From contig NZ_JAROCY010000023.1 of NCBI RefSeq assembly GCF_029436685.1, forward strand, positions 1 to 56,184: DNA of 56,184 nt, in the 5' to 3' direction. The position numbers and the translations under genes are program-made. Under the pieces are notes generated by a model that was not told the origin of the DNA, searched no databases, and was given only the letters and a program-made list of their open reading frames with translations. The DNA is from Novosphingobium cyanobacteriorum (GTDB lineage Bacteria; Pseudomonadota; Alphaproteobacteria; Sphingomonadales; Sphingomonadaceae). This document shows positions 7,684-17,349 of the stretch, in pieces; within the stretch, counting starts at the first letter, position 1; every line of letters begins with the position of its first letter.

Positions 7684-8146
7684 GGCGCAGATGCCCGAAG
7701 TGCCCGCGGTGCTGCCGGCGGGACCGGCCAAGGACCGGCTGGCGCTGGCGGTGGCGCGGGAATTCTACCAGGGCCGGCGGCGGCGGGCGCGCTTTCTCAG
7801 CGCGGACCTGTTCGGCGAGCCGACCTGGGACATCCTGCTCGACCTCTACGTCGCAGCACGGGAAGACCGGCGCGTGCCGACCACCAGCGCCTGCATTGGC
7901 GCGCATGTTCCGCCGACGACGGCGCTGCGCTGGCTGCGCATCCTGGAGGCGCGTGGCCTTGTTGAGCGCGAGGACGACGGCCGCGATGGCCGGCGCACGT
8001 TCGTGCGGCTGAGCACCCGGGGCATGGCGGCGATGGACGGGCTGCTGCAGAGCGCAGCCAGCGCGCTGCAGGTGGCCATGGCCAATGCGATGGGCGGCCC
8101 CGACGACGATGACGACGGCAGCGGCATGGGCGTGGCGGCGGAATAG
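7622..8146 (+). CDS. MarR-like winged-helix protein
   Basis: A 174-aa protein from ATG 7622 (MTTVRLIGSAQ), just after CGGGAGAACGG. Residues about 65-150 look like a MarR-type winged helix: WDILLDLYVA, then VPTTSACIGAHVPPTTALRWLRILEARGLVERE (recognition helix) and a wing with DGRDGRRTFVRLS. It lacks the long helices of classical MarR dimers, and the C-terminus is an acidic DDDDD tail. It overlaps the preceding membrane-protein gene by 62 bp, a larger overlap than normal coupling. It is probably a DNA-binding regulator whose ligand and targets are unknown. Confidence 0.7.
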   Translation: MTTVRLIGSAQRKGRAIRAAEAQMPEVPAVLPAGPAKDRLALAVAREFYQGRRRRARFLSADLFGEPTWDILLDLYVAAREDRRVPTTSACIGAHVPPTTALRWLRILEARGLVEREDDGRDGRRTFVRLSTRGMAAMDGLLQSAASALQVAMANAMGGPDDDDDGSGMGVAAE

Positions 8147-8171
8147 CCGCCGCCGCGCCTCCGTTCCAGGG

Positions 8172-8423
8172 TCAGCGGTAGCGGCACTTCTTGCGGTTCT
8201 TGCGGGCGATCTCGTGCCCGGCAACGCCGCCCGCCACCGCGCCCAGCACGGTTCCGGTGGTGCCGCCGGCGATGACCTTGCCCAGCACCGCACCGCCGAC
8301 GCCGCCGATCACCGCGCCCTCGGTCTTGGTCAGCCGCTTGCAGTCACGCGCCTGCGCCGAAGGCGCCGCGCCCGCCAGGGCAAGCAGGCCGAGCGCGCAG
8401 GCGGCGGTGTTCAAAGCCTTCAT
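8172..8423 (-). CDS. Exported glycine-zipper 2TM-type protein
   Basis: An 83-aa protein from ATG 8423, preceded by a strong GGAGGGA site; the longer frame from 8480 is not needed. Residues 1-25 form a signal peptide ending at SAQA. The mature part has a glycine zipper (GAVIGGVGGAVLGKVIAGGTTG...GAVAGGVAGHEIA) like the YMGG/17-kDa-antigen group, and a basic KNRKK tail. There is no lipobox Cys. It probably acts at the cell envelope, where such proteins stabilise the outer membrane; the exact role is not known. It converges on the MarR-like gene. Confidence 0.75.
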   Translation of the reverse strand: MKALNTAACALGLLALAGAAPSAQARDCKRLTKTEGAVIGGVGGAVLGKVIAGGTTGTVLGAVAGGVAGHEIARKNRKKCRYR

Positions 8424-8566
8424 CAGTTCCCTCCTCATCGGTTCGGCCAAGGCTAGCACGCCTCGGCCGGTCCGGACCATTCCATCCGTCGCCCATCCGA
8501 CACGCGTCGGCGCGGGCGAGCCGTGATGGCCCGCCCGCGCCTTGCGCCGCCTGAGCGGAGCAGGCG

Positions 8567-8851
8567 TTACTGACCGGTGCGACCGCCGCCGCCACCCTGG
8601 TTGTCGCCCTGCTGCTGCTGACGGCCATCGCGCTGACGGCCACCCTGCTGCTGCTGTTCCTGCTGGCCGGGCTGCTGCTGCCGGTCACCGCTGTCGCCCT
8701 GCGGCTTGCGATCGCCGTACTGCTGCTGCTGCTGCTGCTGGCCGGGCTTGCGATCCTCCTGCCCCATCTGGTTGGCACGGTCTGCCTGCTGGTCCTGCTG
8801 CCCCTGCTGACCGCCGAGATTTCCCTGCTTGTTCCTGTCGTTGTTGTTCAT
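8567..8851 (-). CDS. Gln-rich intrinsically disordered protein
   Basis: A 94-aa protein from ATG 8851 with about 33 glutamines, plus many Gly, Asp, Arg and Asn residues, one Tyr and no Cys or Trp. It contains a run of seven Gln and a GGGGG stretch near the end. There is no signal peptide or fold-forming hydrophobic core, so it should be disordered, hydrophilin-like. Its ATG overlaps the stop codon of the kinase gene by 4 bp (ATGA), which argues for real, coupled translation. CTG/CAG repeats on the DNA (around 8720-8741) make length variation likely. Function unknown; desiccation or granule-type roles are guesses. Confidence 0.6.
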   Translation of the reverse strand: MNNNDRNKQGNLGGQQGQQDQQADRANQMGQEDRKPGQQQQQQQYGDRKPQGDSGDRQQQPGQQEQQQQGGRQRDGRQQQQGDNQGGGGGRTGQ

Positions 8852-9756
8852 TGGTTCTCTCCACTGGGACCCGCCAAGGGGTCTGCGGACAGAGCGGATG
8901 GGGCCGTGGCCTGTTCCGGCCACAATGGAAATTCCGCGCCGTTCCGCCGCTGGCCCACGACCTGCCGCGCGGCATCGAGCTGCAGGACCAGATCGGCGTG
9001 GGCAGGCATCTCGGCCAGGATGTGCCCGGTCAGGCGTTCATAGTGCTGAACGAAGCGGGCGAGCTGGGCGTCGGTCATCCCGCCGCGCCCCTCGCGGCGC
9101 AGCGCCTGTTCCTGCTGCGTGCGCCAGGGCAGCACCGCCTGCCACCCCGGCGCGGCAAGGAGGGTGAGGTGGTCGATCCGCCCGAACAGCGCGCGATAGC
9201 CCGGCCCGCCAAGCGCGGCGTTGACCGCGTGGCGCCAGATGCCATCCGGGTCCTCGTCGCGCTCCAGCGCGTTGAGCGGGTCCGCCAGTGCCGCCTGCGG
9301 CTGGGGCCGAGCGCCGAGGCACCAGCCTTCGAGCACCAGCACGCGGGTTCCGGCGGGAGCCTTGGGCCAGTGGGCGACGGGCAGGCGATCGTCGGCGGCC
9401 TTGTCGAAGCGGGGCAGGGGGGCGGGCTCGCCCCGCTCAAGCGCGGCGATGGTGGCGAGGCCGAGGTCGGGATCATGGGTGCCGGGCACGCCGCGCGTGG
9501 CGAAGAGGGGATGGACCTGCTGCGCCAGCGCCTGCCGATCGGCGCGGGGCAGGTAGAGATCGTCGAGCGAAAGCGCCGCCGCCGGCACCGCAAGGGCATC
9601 GACCAGCGCGTTGGCGATGGTGGATTTGCCCGAGCCCTGCGCCCCGCAGATGCCCACCACGAACAGCCCGGACGGCCGCGCGGCGAGGGCCGGAACGACC
9701 GAATCGAGCACCCGGTCGAGGGCGCTGGGGGTCAGCGAGGTTGACACGGTTGACAC
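8848..9756 (-). CDS. P-loop kinase, D-glycerate 3-kinase-like
   Basis: A 302-aa protein with Walker A GAQGSGKST at about residues 38-46, the LSLDDLYLPR segment at about 62-71, and VLVLEGWCLGARP near 140. This is the layout of the plant-type glycerate kinase/uridine-kinase-like P-loop group, which phosphorylates D-glycerate to 3-phosphoglycerate. The substrate is inferred from the family, not proven. The start is GTG 9756, with GTG 9747 as an alternative. The stop overlaps the start of the Gln-rich gene. Paired inverted repeats lie just upstream (9775-9844). Confidence 0.75.
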   Translation of the reverse strand: MSTVSTSLTPSALDRVLDSVVPALAARPSGLFVVGICGAQGSGKSTIANALVDALAVPAAALSLDDLYLPRADRQALAQQVHPLFATRGVPGTHDPDLGLATIAALERGEPAPLPRFDKAADDRLPVAHWPKAPAGTRVLVLEGWCLGARPQPQAALADPLNALERDEDPDGIWRHAVNAALGGPGYRALFGRIDHLTLLAAPGWQAVLPWRTQQEQALRREGRGGMTDAQLARFVQHYERLTGHILAEMPAHADLVLQLDAARQVVGQRRNGAEFPLWPEQATAPSALSADPLAGPSGENQ

Positions 9757-9774
9757 TGTCCAATGGGCAAAACG

Positions 9775-9844
9775 CGATTTTCCGAAATCCTGCCTGTCCA
9801 GTCACTTGTGGAAAATCGGGAAAAGATAACAGACACGCGTGTCT
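9775..9844. promoter_or_regulatory. Inverted repeats upstream of the kinase gene
   Basis: Arms CGATTTTCC (9775-9783) and GGAAAATCG (9810-9818) form a 9-bp stem with a 26-nt loop. A perfect 14-bp palindrome AGACACGCGTGTCT lies at 9831-9844. Both are between the kinase start and the tonB 3' end and could be operators for the minus-strand kinase gene. No regulator is known. Confidence 0.4.
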
Positions 9845-9927
9845 CCTACGGCCTCGGCAGGAAGGTACTCCGGTTGGGGGGCTGTAGGAAAATGGTTTTT
9901 GTCGCGAGCGTGGAACCCCCACCCCAA

Positions 9928-9948
9928 CCCCTCCCCGCCGGGGAGGGG
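9928..9948. repeat. Intergenic GC palindrome, copy 2
   Basis: Arms CCCCTCCCC (9928-9936) and GGGGAGGGG (9940-9948) with a GCC loop, preceded by CCCACCCCAA. Same type as 3290-3311, and again just 3' of a gene (tonB, minus). It may also help end tonB transcription. Confidence 0.65.
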
Positions 9949-9961
9949 CTTGCATGTGGGT

Positions 9962-10666
9962 TCAGTCTTCCAGTTGCCAGCGGATGGAGGACTGGAAGGT
10001 GGCGGAGGCGGTTGCGCCGGTTTCGTCTCGCGCCGGGGTAAAGCGGGCGCGGGAGGTTACGCGGGTGCAGGCGATCTGGTCGAGCAGGTCGTGCCCGCTG
10101 CTGGCGATCACGTCGCAGCCGGTGACTCGCCCATCCGCGCCGATGGACAGGCGGAAGCGGGTGACGCCGGTCCAGCCTTCGCGGATGGCCTGCGTGGGAT
10201 AGTCGTTGCGCGAGACCCATCTGGCAGGATCGTTGCGCGGCTTTGCCAGCAGCGGGGCGAAGGACGGCTTCGGCGTGGGCGTGGGCTTGATCACCAGTTC
10301 GCCCTTGTCGCCACCGCCGATCTCGACGGGCTTGAGCGGGGCGAGGTCGAGCGGCTTTGTATCGAGCATCGGGCCGGTGGGCGCGAGTTCGTTGCGGGCG
10401 GGTGGAACGACGATGCGGTCGTCGGTCTTCGGCTTGATCGCAGGCTTGGTTTCGGGATGCGTGGGCGGTGGAGGAGGCGGAGCGTAGAACCACTGCGCAT
10501 CGATCGCGTCGTCGATCGCTTCGGTGATCGCGCCGCCGGCGAAGGTGGAAAGCAGCGCCACCCCGAGCCCGACATGGAGCGCGATGACCGCCGCCCCGCT
10601 GCCCAGCCGTTCACGCCCCCACCGGTCACGCCACGCCGTTTCCCTGTTCAGGTTCGCGTATCCCAT
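9962..10666 (-). CDS. tonB: Energy transducer TonB
   Basis: A 234-aa TonB-family protein that couples the proton motive force to outer-membrane TonB-dependent receptors. An N-terminal anchor helix (about 24-47, SGAAVIALHVGLGVALLSTFA) follows a basic cytoplasmic start. The periplasmic linker begins with PPPPPPTHPETKPAIKPK and is Pro/Lys-rich. The C-terminal TonB domain (about 145-232) has YPTQAIREGWTGVTRFRLSIGADGRV and two Cys (CDVIASSG...IACTRV) that may form a disulfide. No exbB or exbD lies alongside. The start ATG 10666 follows GGAGAGG. The gene is divergent from the rpsL unit. Confidence 0.9.
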   Translation of the reverse strand: MGYANLNRETAWRDRWGRERLGSGAAVIALHVGLGVALLSTFAGGAITEAIDDAIDAQWFYAPPPPPPTHPETKPAIKPKTDDRIVVPPARNELAPTGPMLDTKPLDLAPLKPVEIGGGDKGELVIKPTPTPKPSFAPLLAKPRNDPARWVSRNDYPTQAIREGWTGVTRFRLSIGADGRVTGCDVIASSGHDLLDQIACTRVTSRARFTPARDETGATASATFQSSIRWQLED

Positions 10667-11314
10667 GTCTGCCTCTCCGTTATGGTGCCGGATGGGCCAA
10701 CCCCGCCCGGCGGTTGTTATGGTGTATCATTACCACTGACCGAACTGGGCTTCAAGGGAATTCTCAATCGAAATGGTAGAAATAAACGAACGAGACGGTT
10801 TTGTTCTGGGCGGTTGGGTTGGGGGATGACTGGAGTGGCTGCTCTCGCCCATTTTCAGCCGATTGGTGGTGGCAGAGGCGATTCCGGGCACCCTTGGGTG
10901 CGGGGTTGCGGGGGGAGCCAAGCCCCGTGTCGAGCACGGGGCGACGGTCCTTTTTTGGAGGGGTTTGCTTTCCGCAGGCTCGTTCGCTCTTTCGCTCGCG
11001 CGGCTGCCGTTGGCGCGTATATATAGTGTGACGGCGCGCGGGCGGGCTGGGTGATGGCGGTTGACCTTGGGGCGCATCGCGCGTAAGGGCGCGCCTTCTT
11101 TCCGGGGTTTCCCGGATTCGAGCTGAACATTGGCGGTGCGTGCGGGGGGCATCCTTCGCGTTATCCGTCAAAGTAACCCGGTGCTGCGGCGCGGGTGGAG
11201 CGTTTCGGCTTGCAGGGCAGGGCAGGGCGGCCATGGGCCGGCCCGGCGCGTTTGCCCGGCAAGGCTTTTCCTTCACCTTTGGCGCAATGCCACAACCAAG
11301 GTGAAGAGATCTTC
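10667..11314. promoter_or_regulatory. tonB/rpsL divergent region and rpsL leader
   Basis: This 648-bp gene-free stretch should hold promoters for tonB (minus) and the rpsL-rpsG-fusA-tuf unit (plus). Visible elements are a CCCCGTG/CACGGGG dyad (10923-10941, repeat-like), an AT tract TATATATA (11018-11025), and a TTGACC (near 11064) with a weak -10. Next to rpsL, CTTCACCTT (11271-11279) can pair with AAGGTGAAG (11298-11306), which is the ribosome site itself. Promoter positions are not certain. Confidence 0.45.
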
Positions 11315-11686
11315 ATGCCCACAATCAACCAGCTGATCCGCAAGGGTCGCGTTCCGCAGAAGACCAAGAGCAAGGTCCCTGCGATGGAGCAGAACCCGCA
11401 GAAGCGCGGCGTCTGCACCCGCGTTTACACGACCACCCCGAAGAAGCCGAACTCGGCGCTTCGCAAGGTCGCCAAGATCCGCCTGACCAACAGCCGCGAA
11501 GTGATTTCGTACATCCCCGGCGAAGGCCACAACCTGCAGGAGCACTCGGTCGTGCTGATCCGCGGCGGCCGTGTGCGCGACCTTCCCGGCGTGCGCTACC
11601 ACGTGCTGCGCGGCGTTCTCGACACGCAGGGCGTGAAGGACCGCAAGCAGAGCCGTTCGAAGTACGGCGCCAAGCGTCCGAAGTAA
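11315..11686 (+). CDS. rpsL: 30S ribosomal protein S12 (uS12)
   Basis: A 123-aa protein of the decoding centre. TTTPKKPNSALRKV carries the conserved Lys43 contacting 16S rRNA helix 44. At the second streptomycin-determining position the sequence is GGRVRDLPG, so residue 88 is Arg where E. coli has Lys. In several bacteria the K88R change gives streptomycin resistance, so this strain may be naturally less sensitive. The start follows AAGGTGAAGAG, which can be sequestered in a hairpin. First gene of the str unit. Confidence 0.97.
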   Translation: MPTINQLIRKGRVPQKTKSKVPAMEQNPQKRGVCTRVYTTTPKKPNSALRKVAKIRLTNSREVISYIPGEGHNLQEHSVVLIRGGRVRDLPGVRYHVLRGVLDTQGVKDRKQSRSKYGAKRPK

Positions 11687-11835
11687 GGTCAGCAGGCGAA
11701 GGTCCGGCTTCGGACCGATCCGCCGCCCGATCGCCCCCCCCCAAGGGGCATGATCTGGGTGGCTGGGCGGGGAAGCGGGCCGGAGCCGGAAGGCGGTCAC
11801 TAATGTGAGCGCCGCACTCCGAAGGAGTATCAAAG

Positions 11836-12306
11836 ATGTCTCGTCGTCGTCGTCCCGAAAAGCGGGAAATCCTGCCCGATCCCAAGTTCGGGGATCAGAC
11901 CCTGTCGAAGTTCATGAACAACCTCATGCTCGACGGCAAAAAGTCGGTCGCGGAATCGATCGTCTATGGTGCGCTGGACACCATGCAGACCCGCGCCAAG
12001 GCGGATCCGCTGCAGCTGTTCCACGATGCGCTGAACAACGTGAAGCCGCAGATCGAAGTGCGTTCGCGCCGCGTTGGCGGTGCGACGTACCAGGTGCCGG
12101 TGGAAGTGCGCCCCGAGCGCGCCCAGGCGCTGGCCATCCGCTGGCTGATCACCGCCGCGCGCAACCGCAGCGAGACCACCATGTCGGCCCGCCTTTCGGC
12201 CGAGCTGCTGGACGCCGCCAACAACCGTGGCAACGCCGTGAAGAAGCGCGAAGACACCCACCGCATGGCCGACGCGAACCGCGCGTTCAGCCACTACCGC
12301 TGGTAA
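11836..12306 (+). CDS. rpsG: 30S ribosomal protein S7 (uS7)
   Basis: A 156-aa primary binder of the 16S 3' major domain, nucleating head assembly. Typical uS7 sequence (MSRRRRPEKREILPDPKFGD...RRVGGATYQVPVEV...RKKREDTHRMADANRAFSHYRW-type end), starting after AAGGAG. In E. coli S7 represses its own operon by binding the rpsL-rpsG spacer. Here that spacer is 149 nt with a GGTCCG/CGGACC hairpin (11701-11716), so similar control is possible but not shown. Confidence 0.97.
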   Translation: MSRRRRPEKREILPDPKFGDQTLSKFMNNLMLDGKKSVAESIVYGALDTMQTRAKADPLQLFHDALNNVKPQIEVRSRRVGGATYQVPVEVRPERAQALAIRWLITAARNRSETTMSARLSAELLDAANNRGNAVKKREDTHRMADANRAFSHYRW

Positions 12307-12405
12307 TCCCGGCGGCGGGAGGTTCCCGTCTTTAAACGGTCACGAACGTAACCATATGGGGCGAGCCCGAGACATCAGGCTCCCCCACACCCAAGGAAAC
12401 CCACC

Positions 12406-14478
<2,073 letters not shown>

Positions 14479-14510
14479 TCGCCAGATCAGCGGGTTCAAT
14501 CGGAACGCTT

Positions 14511-14531
14511 GCCTGATCGCACGGATCAGGC
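14511..14531 (+). promoter_or_regulatory. Hairpin in the fusA-tuf spacer
   Basis: GCCTGATC (14511-14518) pairs with GATCAGGC (14524-14531) around a 5-nt loop. A second stem GGCGCC/GGCGCC follows shortly after. There is no T-run, so it is more likely a processing or partial attenuation point that adjusts the tuf level than a full terminator. Confidence 0.4.
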
Positions 14532-14605
14532 TAGGGGCGGCGCCTGATTCAGTCGGGCGCCACCCTGCGGATATCACAGACAATCGAAAAAGAAGGTTTT
14601 GAGCA

Positions 14606-15796
14606 ATGGCCAAGGCTAAGTTTGAGCGGACCAAGCCGCACTGCAACATCGGCACCATCGGTCACGTCGACCACGGCAAGACCACGCTGACGGCTGCGAT
14701 CACCAAGGTGCTCGCCGAAACCGGTGGCGCCACGTTCACCGACTACGCGAATATCGACAAGGCTCCCGAAGAGCGCGAGCGCGGCATCACGATCTCGACC
14801 GCCCACGTGGAATACGAGACCGCCAACCGCCACTACGCGCACGTCGACTGCCCGGGTCACGCCGACTACGTGAAGAACATGATCACCGGTGCCGCCCAGA
14901 TGGACGGCGCGATCCTGGTCGTGAACGCCGCTGACGGCCCGATGCCGCAGACCCGCGAGCACATCCTGCTGGCCCGCCAGGTCGGCGTGCCCGCGCTGGT
15001 CGTGTACATGAACAAGGTCGACCAGGTCGACGACGAGGAAATCCTCGAGCTGGTCGAGCTGGAAGTGCGCGAACTGCTTTCGTCGTACGACTTCCCGGGC
15101 GACGATATTCCGATCGTCAAGGGTTCGGCCCTGGCCGCTCTGGAAGGCCGCGACGACAACATCGGCAAGAACTCGATCAACGAGCTGATGGCCGCTGTCG
15201 ACAGCTACATCCCGCAGCCGCCGCGTCCGACCGACAAGCCGTTCCTGATGCCGGTGGAAGACGTGTTCTCGATCTCGGGTCGTGGTACGGTCGTGACCGG
15301 CCGCGTCGAGACCGGCATCGTCAAGGTTGGTGAAGAAGTCGAGATCGTCGGCCTCAAGGACACCACCAAGACCACCGTCACGGGCGTGGAAATGTTCCGC
15401 AAGCTGCTCGACCAGGGTGAAGCCGGCGACAACATCGGTGCGCTGGTGCGTGGCATCAAGCGTGAAGACGTCGAGCGTGGCCAGGTCCTCTGCAAGCCCG
15501 GTTCGGTCAAGCCGCACACCGAGTTCTCTGCCGAGGTCTACGTGCTGTCGAAGGACGAAGGTGGCCGTCACACGCCGTTCTTCGCCAACTACCGCCCGCA
15601 GTTCTACTTCCGCACCACCGACGTGACCGGCGAAGTGATCCTTCCCGAAGGCACCGAGATGGTGATGCCCGGCGACAACGTGACCCTGTCGGTCAAGCTG
15701 ATCGCCCCGATCGCGATGGACGAAGGCCTGCGCTTCGCCATCCGTGAAGGCGGCCGCACCGTCGGTTCGGGGGTTGTCAGCAAGATCACGAAGTAA
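14606..15796 (+). CDS. tuf: Translation elongation factor Tu
   Basis: A 396-aa GTPase delivering aminoacyl-tRNA. GHVDHGKTTL near residue 19, RGITIST, DCPGHADYVKNM and NKVDQVDD are all intact, followed by beta-barrel domains II and III with GRGTVVTGRVE. The gene ends with FAIREGGRTVGSGVVSKITK. It is the last gene of the str unit, with a strong terminator at 15810. Whether a second tuf copy exists cannot be seen here. Confidence 0.98.
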   Translation: MAKAKFERTKPHCNIGTIGHVDHGKTTLTAAITKVLAETGGATFTDYANIDKAPEERERGITISTAHVEYETANRHYAHVDCPGHADYVKNMITGAAQMDGAILVVNAADGPMPQTREHILLARQVGVPALVVYMNKVDQVDDEEILELVELEVRELLSSYDFPGDDIPIVKGSALAALEGRDDNIGKNSINELMAAVDSYIPQPPRPTDKPFLMPVEDVFSISGRGTVVTGRVETGIVKVGEEVEIVGLKDTTKTTVTGVEMFRKLLDQGEAGDNIGALVRGIKREDVERGQVLCKPGSVKPHTEFSAEVYVLSKDEGGRHTPFFANYRPQFYFRTTDVTGEVILPEGTEMVMPGDNVTLSVKLIAPIAMDEGLRFAIREGGRTVGSGVVSKITK

Positions 15797-15809
15797 TATA
15801 GGCCGCGCA

Positions 15810-15848
15810 CCGGCGGGGAGATTCGCTCTTCCCGCCGGCCGGTTTTTT
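15810..15848 (+). terminator. Rho-independent terminator after tuf
   Basis: Stem CCGGCGGG (15810-15817) with CCCGCCGG (15831-15838), followed by CCGG and six T. This closes the rpsL-rpsG-fusA-tuf unit and implies a fresh promoter for rpsJ in 15849-15966. Confidence 0.88.
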
Positions 15849-15966
15849 ACCAACTGATCGCTTTCAGGCAGTCGGCCCGCTCTCCCCGAGCTTGATAAAT
15901 GGGGTGGGGTAGAGGGCAGGTCGGCCAGCCTTTTTTGTTTTTGCTCTTTCGCATCGGTAAACGGAC

Positions 15967-16278
15967 ATGGACGCCCAGAATATCCGCATTCGCCTCAAGG
16001 CCTTCGATCATCGTGTGCTTGACCAGGCCACTGGCGAAATCGCTGACACCGCACGCCGCACCGGCGCGCTGATCCGGGGCCCCATTCCGCTTCCGACGCG
16101 CATCGAGAAGTTCTGCGTCAACCGCGGACCGCACATCGACAAGAAGTCGCGTGAGCAGTTCGAAGTTCGCACCTACAAGCGCCTGCTCGACATCGTGCAG
16201 CCCAATGCGGCCACTGTCGACGCGCTGATGAAGCTGGACCTCGCGGCCGGCGTGAACGTCGAGATCAAGCTCGCGTAA
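15967..16278 (+). CDS. rpsJ: 30S ribosomal protein S10 (uS10)
   Basis: A 103-aa head protein that is also the NusE antitermination factor. Typical sequence with RIRLKAFDHRVLDQATGEI, IRGPIPLPTRIEKFCVNRGPHIDKKSREQFE and KRLLDIV. The stop codon sits in the loop of a perfect hairpin (AAGCTCGC/GCGAGCTT, 16267-16286) that opens a 312-nt structured spacer before rplC. The start has only a weak upstream ribosome site. Confidence 0.97.
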   Translation: MDAQNIRIRLKAFDHRVLDQATGEIADTARRTGALIRGPIPLPTRIEKFCVNRGPHIDKKSREQFEVRTYKRLLDIVQPNAATVDALMKLDLAAGVNVEIKLA

Positions 16279-16590
16279 GCGAGCTTGCCTTCAGTCCCGG
16301 CGAAAGCCGGGGTGGCTGAAGGCCGACAGATCTACGACGCAAGTTTCGAACCTTCGGGTTCAAAGTTCCTTCCGGTCCAAAGCCGGCTTGGTGGCAAACC
16401 GGCCACCGCGACATAGGGATACCTCCGGCGCCGTCCGCGCTCCCGAAAGGGAACGGGACACAGCCGGGCAAGCGTCCCCCGATCGCTCCTGTTTGGCAGG
16501 GGCACTCAGCCCGGTCGGGGCATGCTTCACATACGGGCTGAACACGCCTGTCGGGATGGTCTCGGCAGGCCTCTGTAAGGAGTATGGATC
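16267..16590 (+). ncRNA. Structured rpsJ-rplC spacer, candidate leader RNA
   Basis: The gene-free stretch 16279-16590 is full of stems: AAGCTCGC-gtaa-GCGAGCTT (16267-16286, rpsJ stop in the loop); directly next to it GCCTTCAG (16287-16294) with CTGAAGGC (16316-16323), enclosing CCCGGC-gaaa-GCCGGG; GAACC-ttcg-GGTTC (16348-16361); GCCGG/CCGGC near 16381-16401; TCCC-gaaa-GGGA near 16443; and a longer CCCCGA...TCGGGG closing stem near 16477-16520. GNRA and UUCG loops are typical of real RNA folds. It could be the site of autogenous control by L4 or another product of the S10/spc genes, comparable in role to the E. coli S10 leader but placed after rpsJ. Confidence 0.55.
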
Positions 16591-17346
16591 ATGCGCACCG
16601 GCGTGATCGCGAAGAAGGTGGGGATGACCCGCCTTTTCCAGGACGACGGACGGCACGTGCCGGTCACCGTCCTGTCGCTTGAAAATTGCCAGGTGGTTTC
16701 GGTTCGCACTGAAGACCGTGACGGTTACGTCGCAGTCCAGCTCGGTGCCGGCGAAGCCAAGCAGAAGAACGTTGCCAAGCCGCAGCGCGAACACTTCGCC
16801 AAGGCGGAAGTGCCGCTGAAGATGGAAGTCGCCGAGTTCCGCGTCGCCGATGACGCCGTTCTCGAAGTCGGCAGCACCATCGCCGCTTCGCACTTCGTCC
16901 CCGGCCAGTACGTGGACATCACCGGACACACGCAGGGCAAGGGCTTTGCCGGCGCCATGAAGCGTTGGGGTTTCGGCGGCATGCGTGCCACCCACGGCGT
17001 TTCCATCTCGCACCGTGCCCACGGTTCGACCGGTAACCGCCAGGATCCGGGCCGCGTGTTCAAGAACAAGAAGATGGCCGGCCACATGGGCGACCGTCAG
17101 CGCACCCAGCAGAACCTGGAAGTCGTCCGCACCGACGACGAGCGTGGCCTGATCTTCGTGAAGGGTTCCGTGCCCGGTTCGAAGAACGGCTGGCTGCTGG
17201 TTCGTGACGCCGTGAAGGTCAACCGTCACGCCGAAGCGCCGTATCCCGCAGGCCTGAAGCAGGCCGCCAACAGCAATGACTCGGCTGCTGCCGACACCCC
17301 GGCGGAAGTCGCGGCTGTCGAGGCGACCGAAGGTCAGGAGGGCTAA
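16591..17346 (+). CDS. rplC: 50S ribosomal protein L3 (uL3)
   Basis: A 251-aa protein reaching toward the peptidyl-transferase centre. MRTGVIAKKVGMTRLF start, GKGFAGAMKRWGF and RAHGSTGNRQDPGRVFKNKKMAGHMG core; the Gln in GNRQDPG is the usual methylation site. The end has an Ala/Glu-rich extension of about 30 residues (SAAADTPAEVAAVEATEGQEGG-like), making it longer than E. coli L3 (209 aa). Start after TAAGGAG. First gene after the structured spacer. Confidence 0.97.
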   Translation: MRTGVIAKKVGMTRLFQDDGRHVPVTVLSLENCQVVSVRTEDRDGYVAVQLGAGEAKQKNVAKPQREHFAKAEVPLKMEVAEFRVADDAVLEVGSTIAASHFVPGQYVDITGHTQGKGFAGAMKRWGFGGMRATHGVSISHRAHGSTGNRQDPGRVFKNKKMAGHMGDRQRTQQNLEVVRTDDERGLIFVKGSVPGSKNGWLLVRDAVKVNRHAEAPYPAGLKQAANSNDSAAADTPAEVAAVEATEGQEG

Positions 17347-17349
17347 GTC

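Noticed and set aside
5929..7731. 600-aa minus-strand frame across the LuxR and small genes
   Set aside because: It crosses several plus-strand genes and an intergenic region, and has no domain or ribosome site.
10923..10941. CCCCGTG/CACGGGG stem as a terminator
   Set aside because: The T-run is nine bases downstream and no gene ends there in that direction; it is more likely an intergenic repeat.
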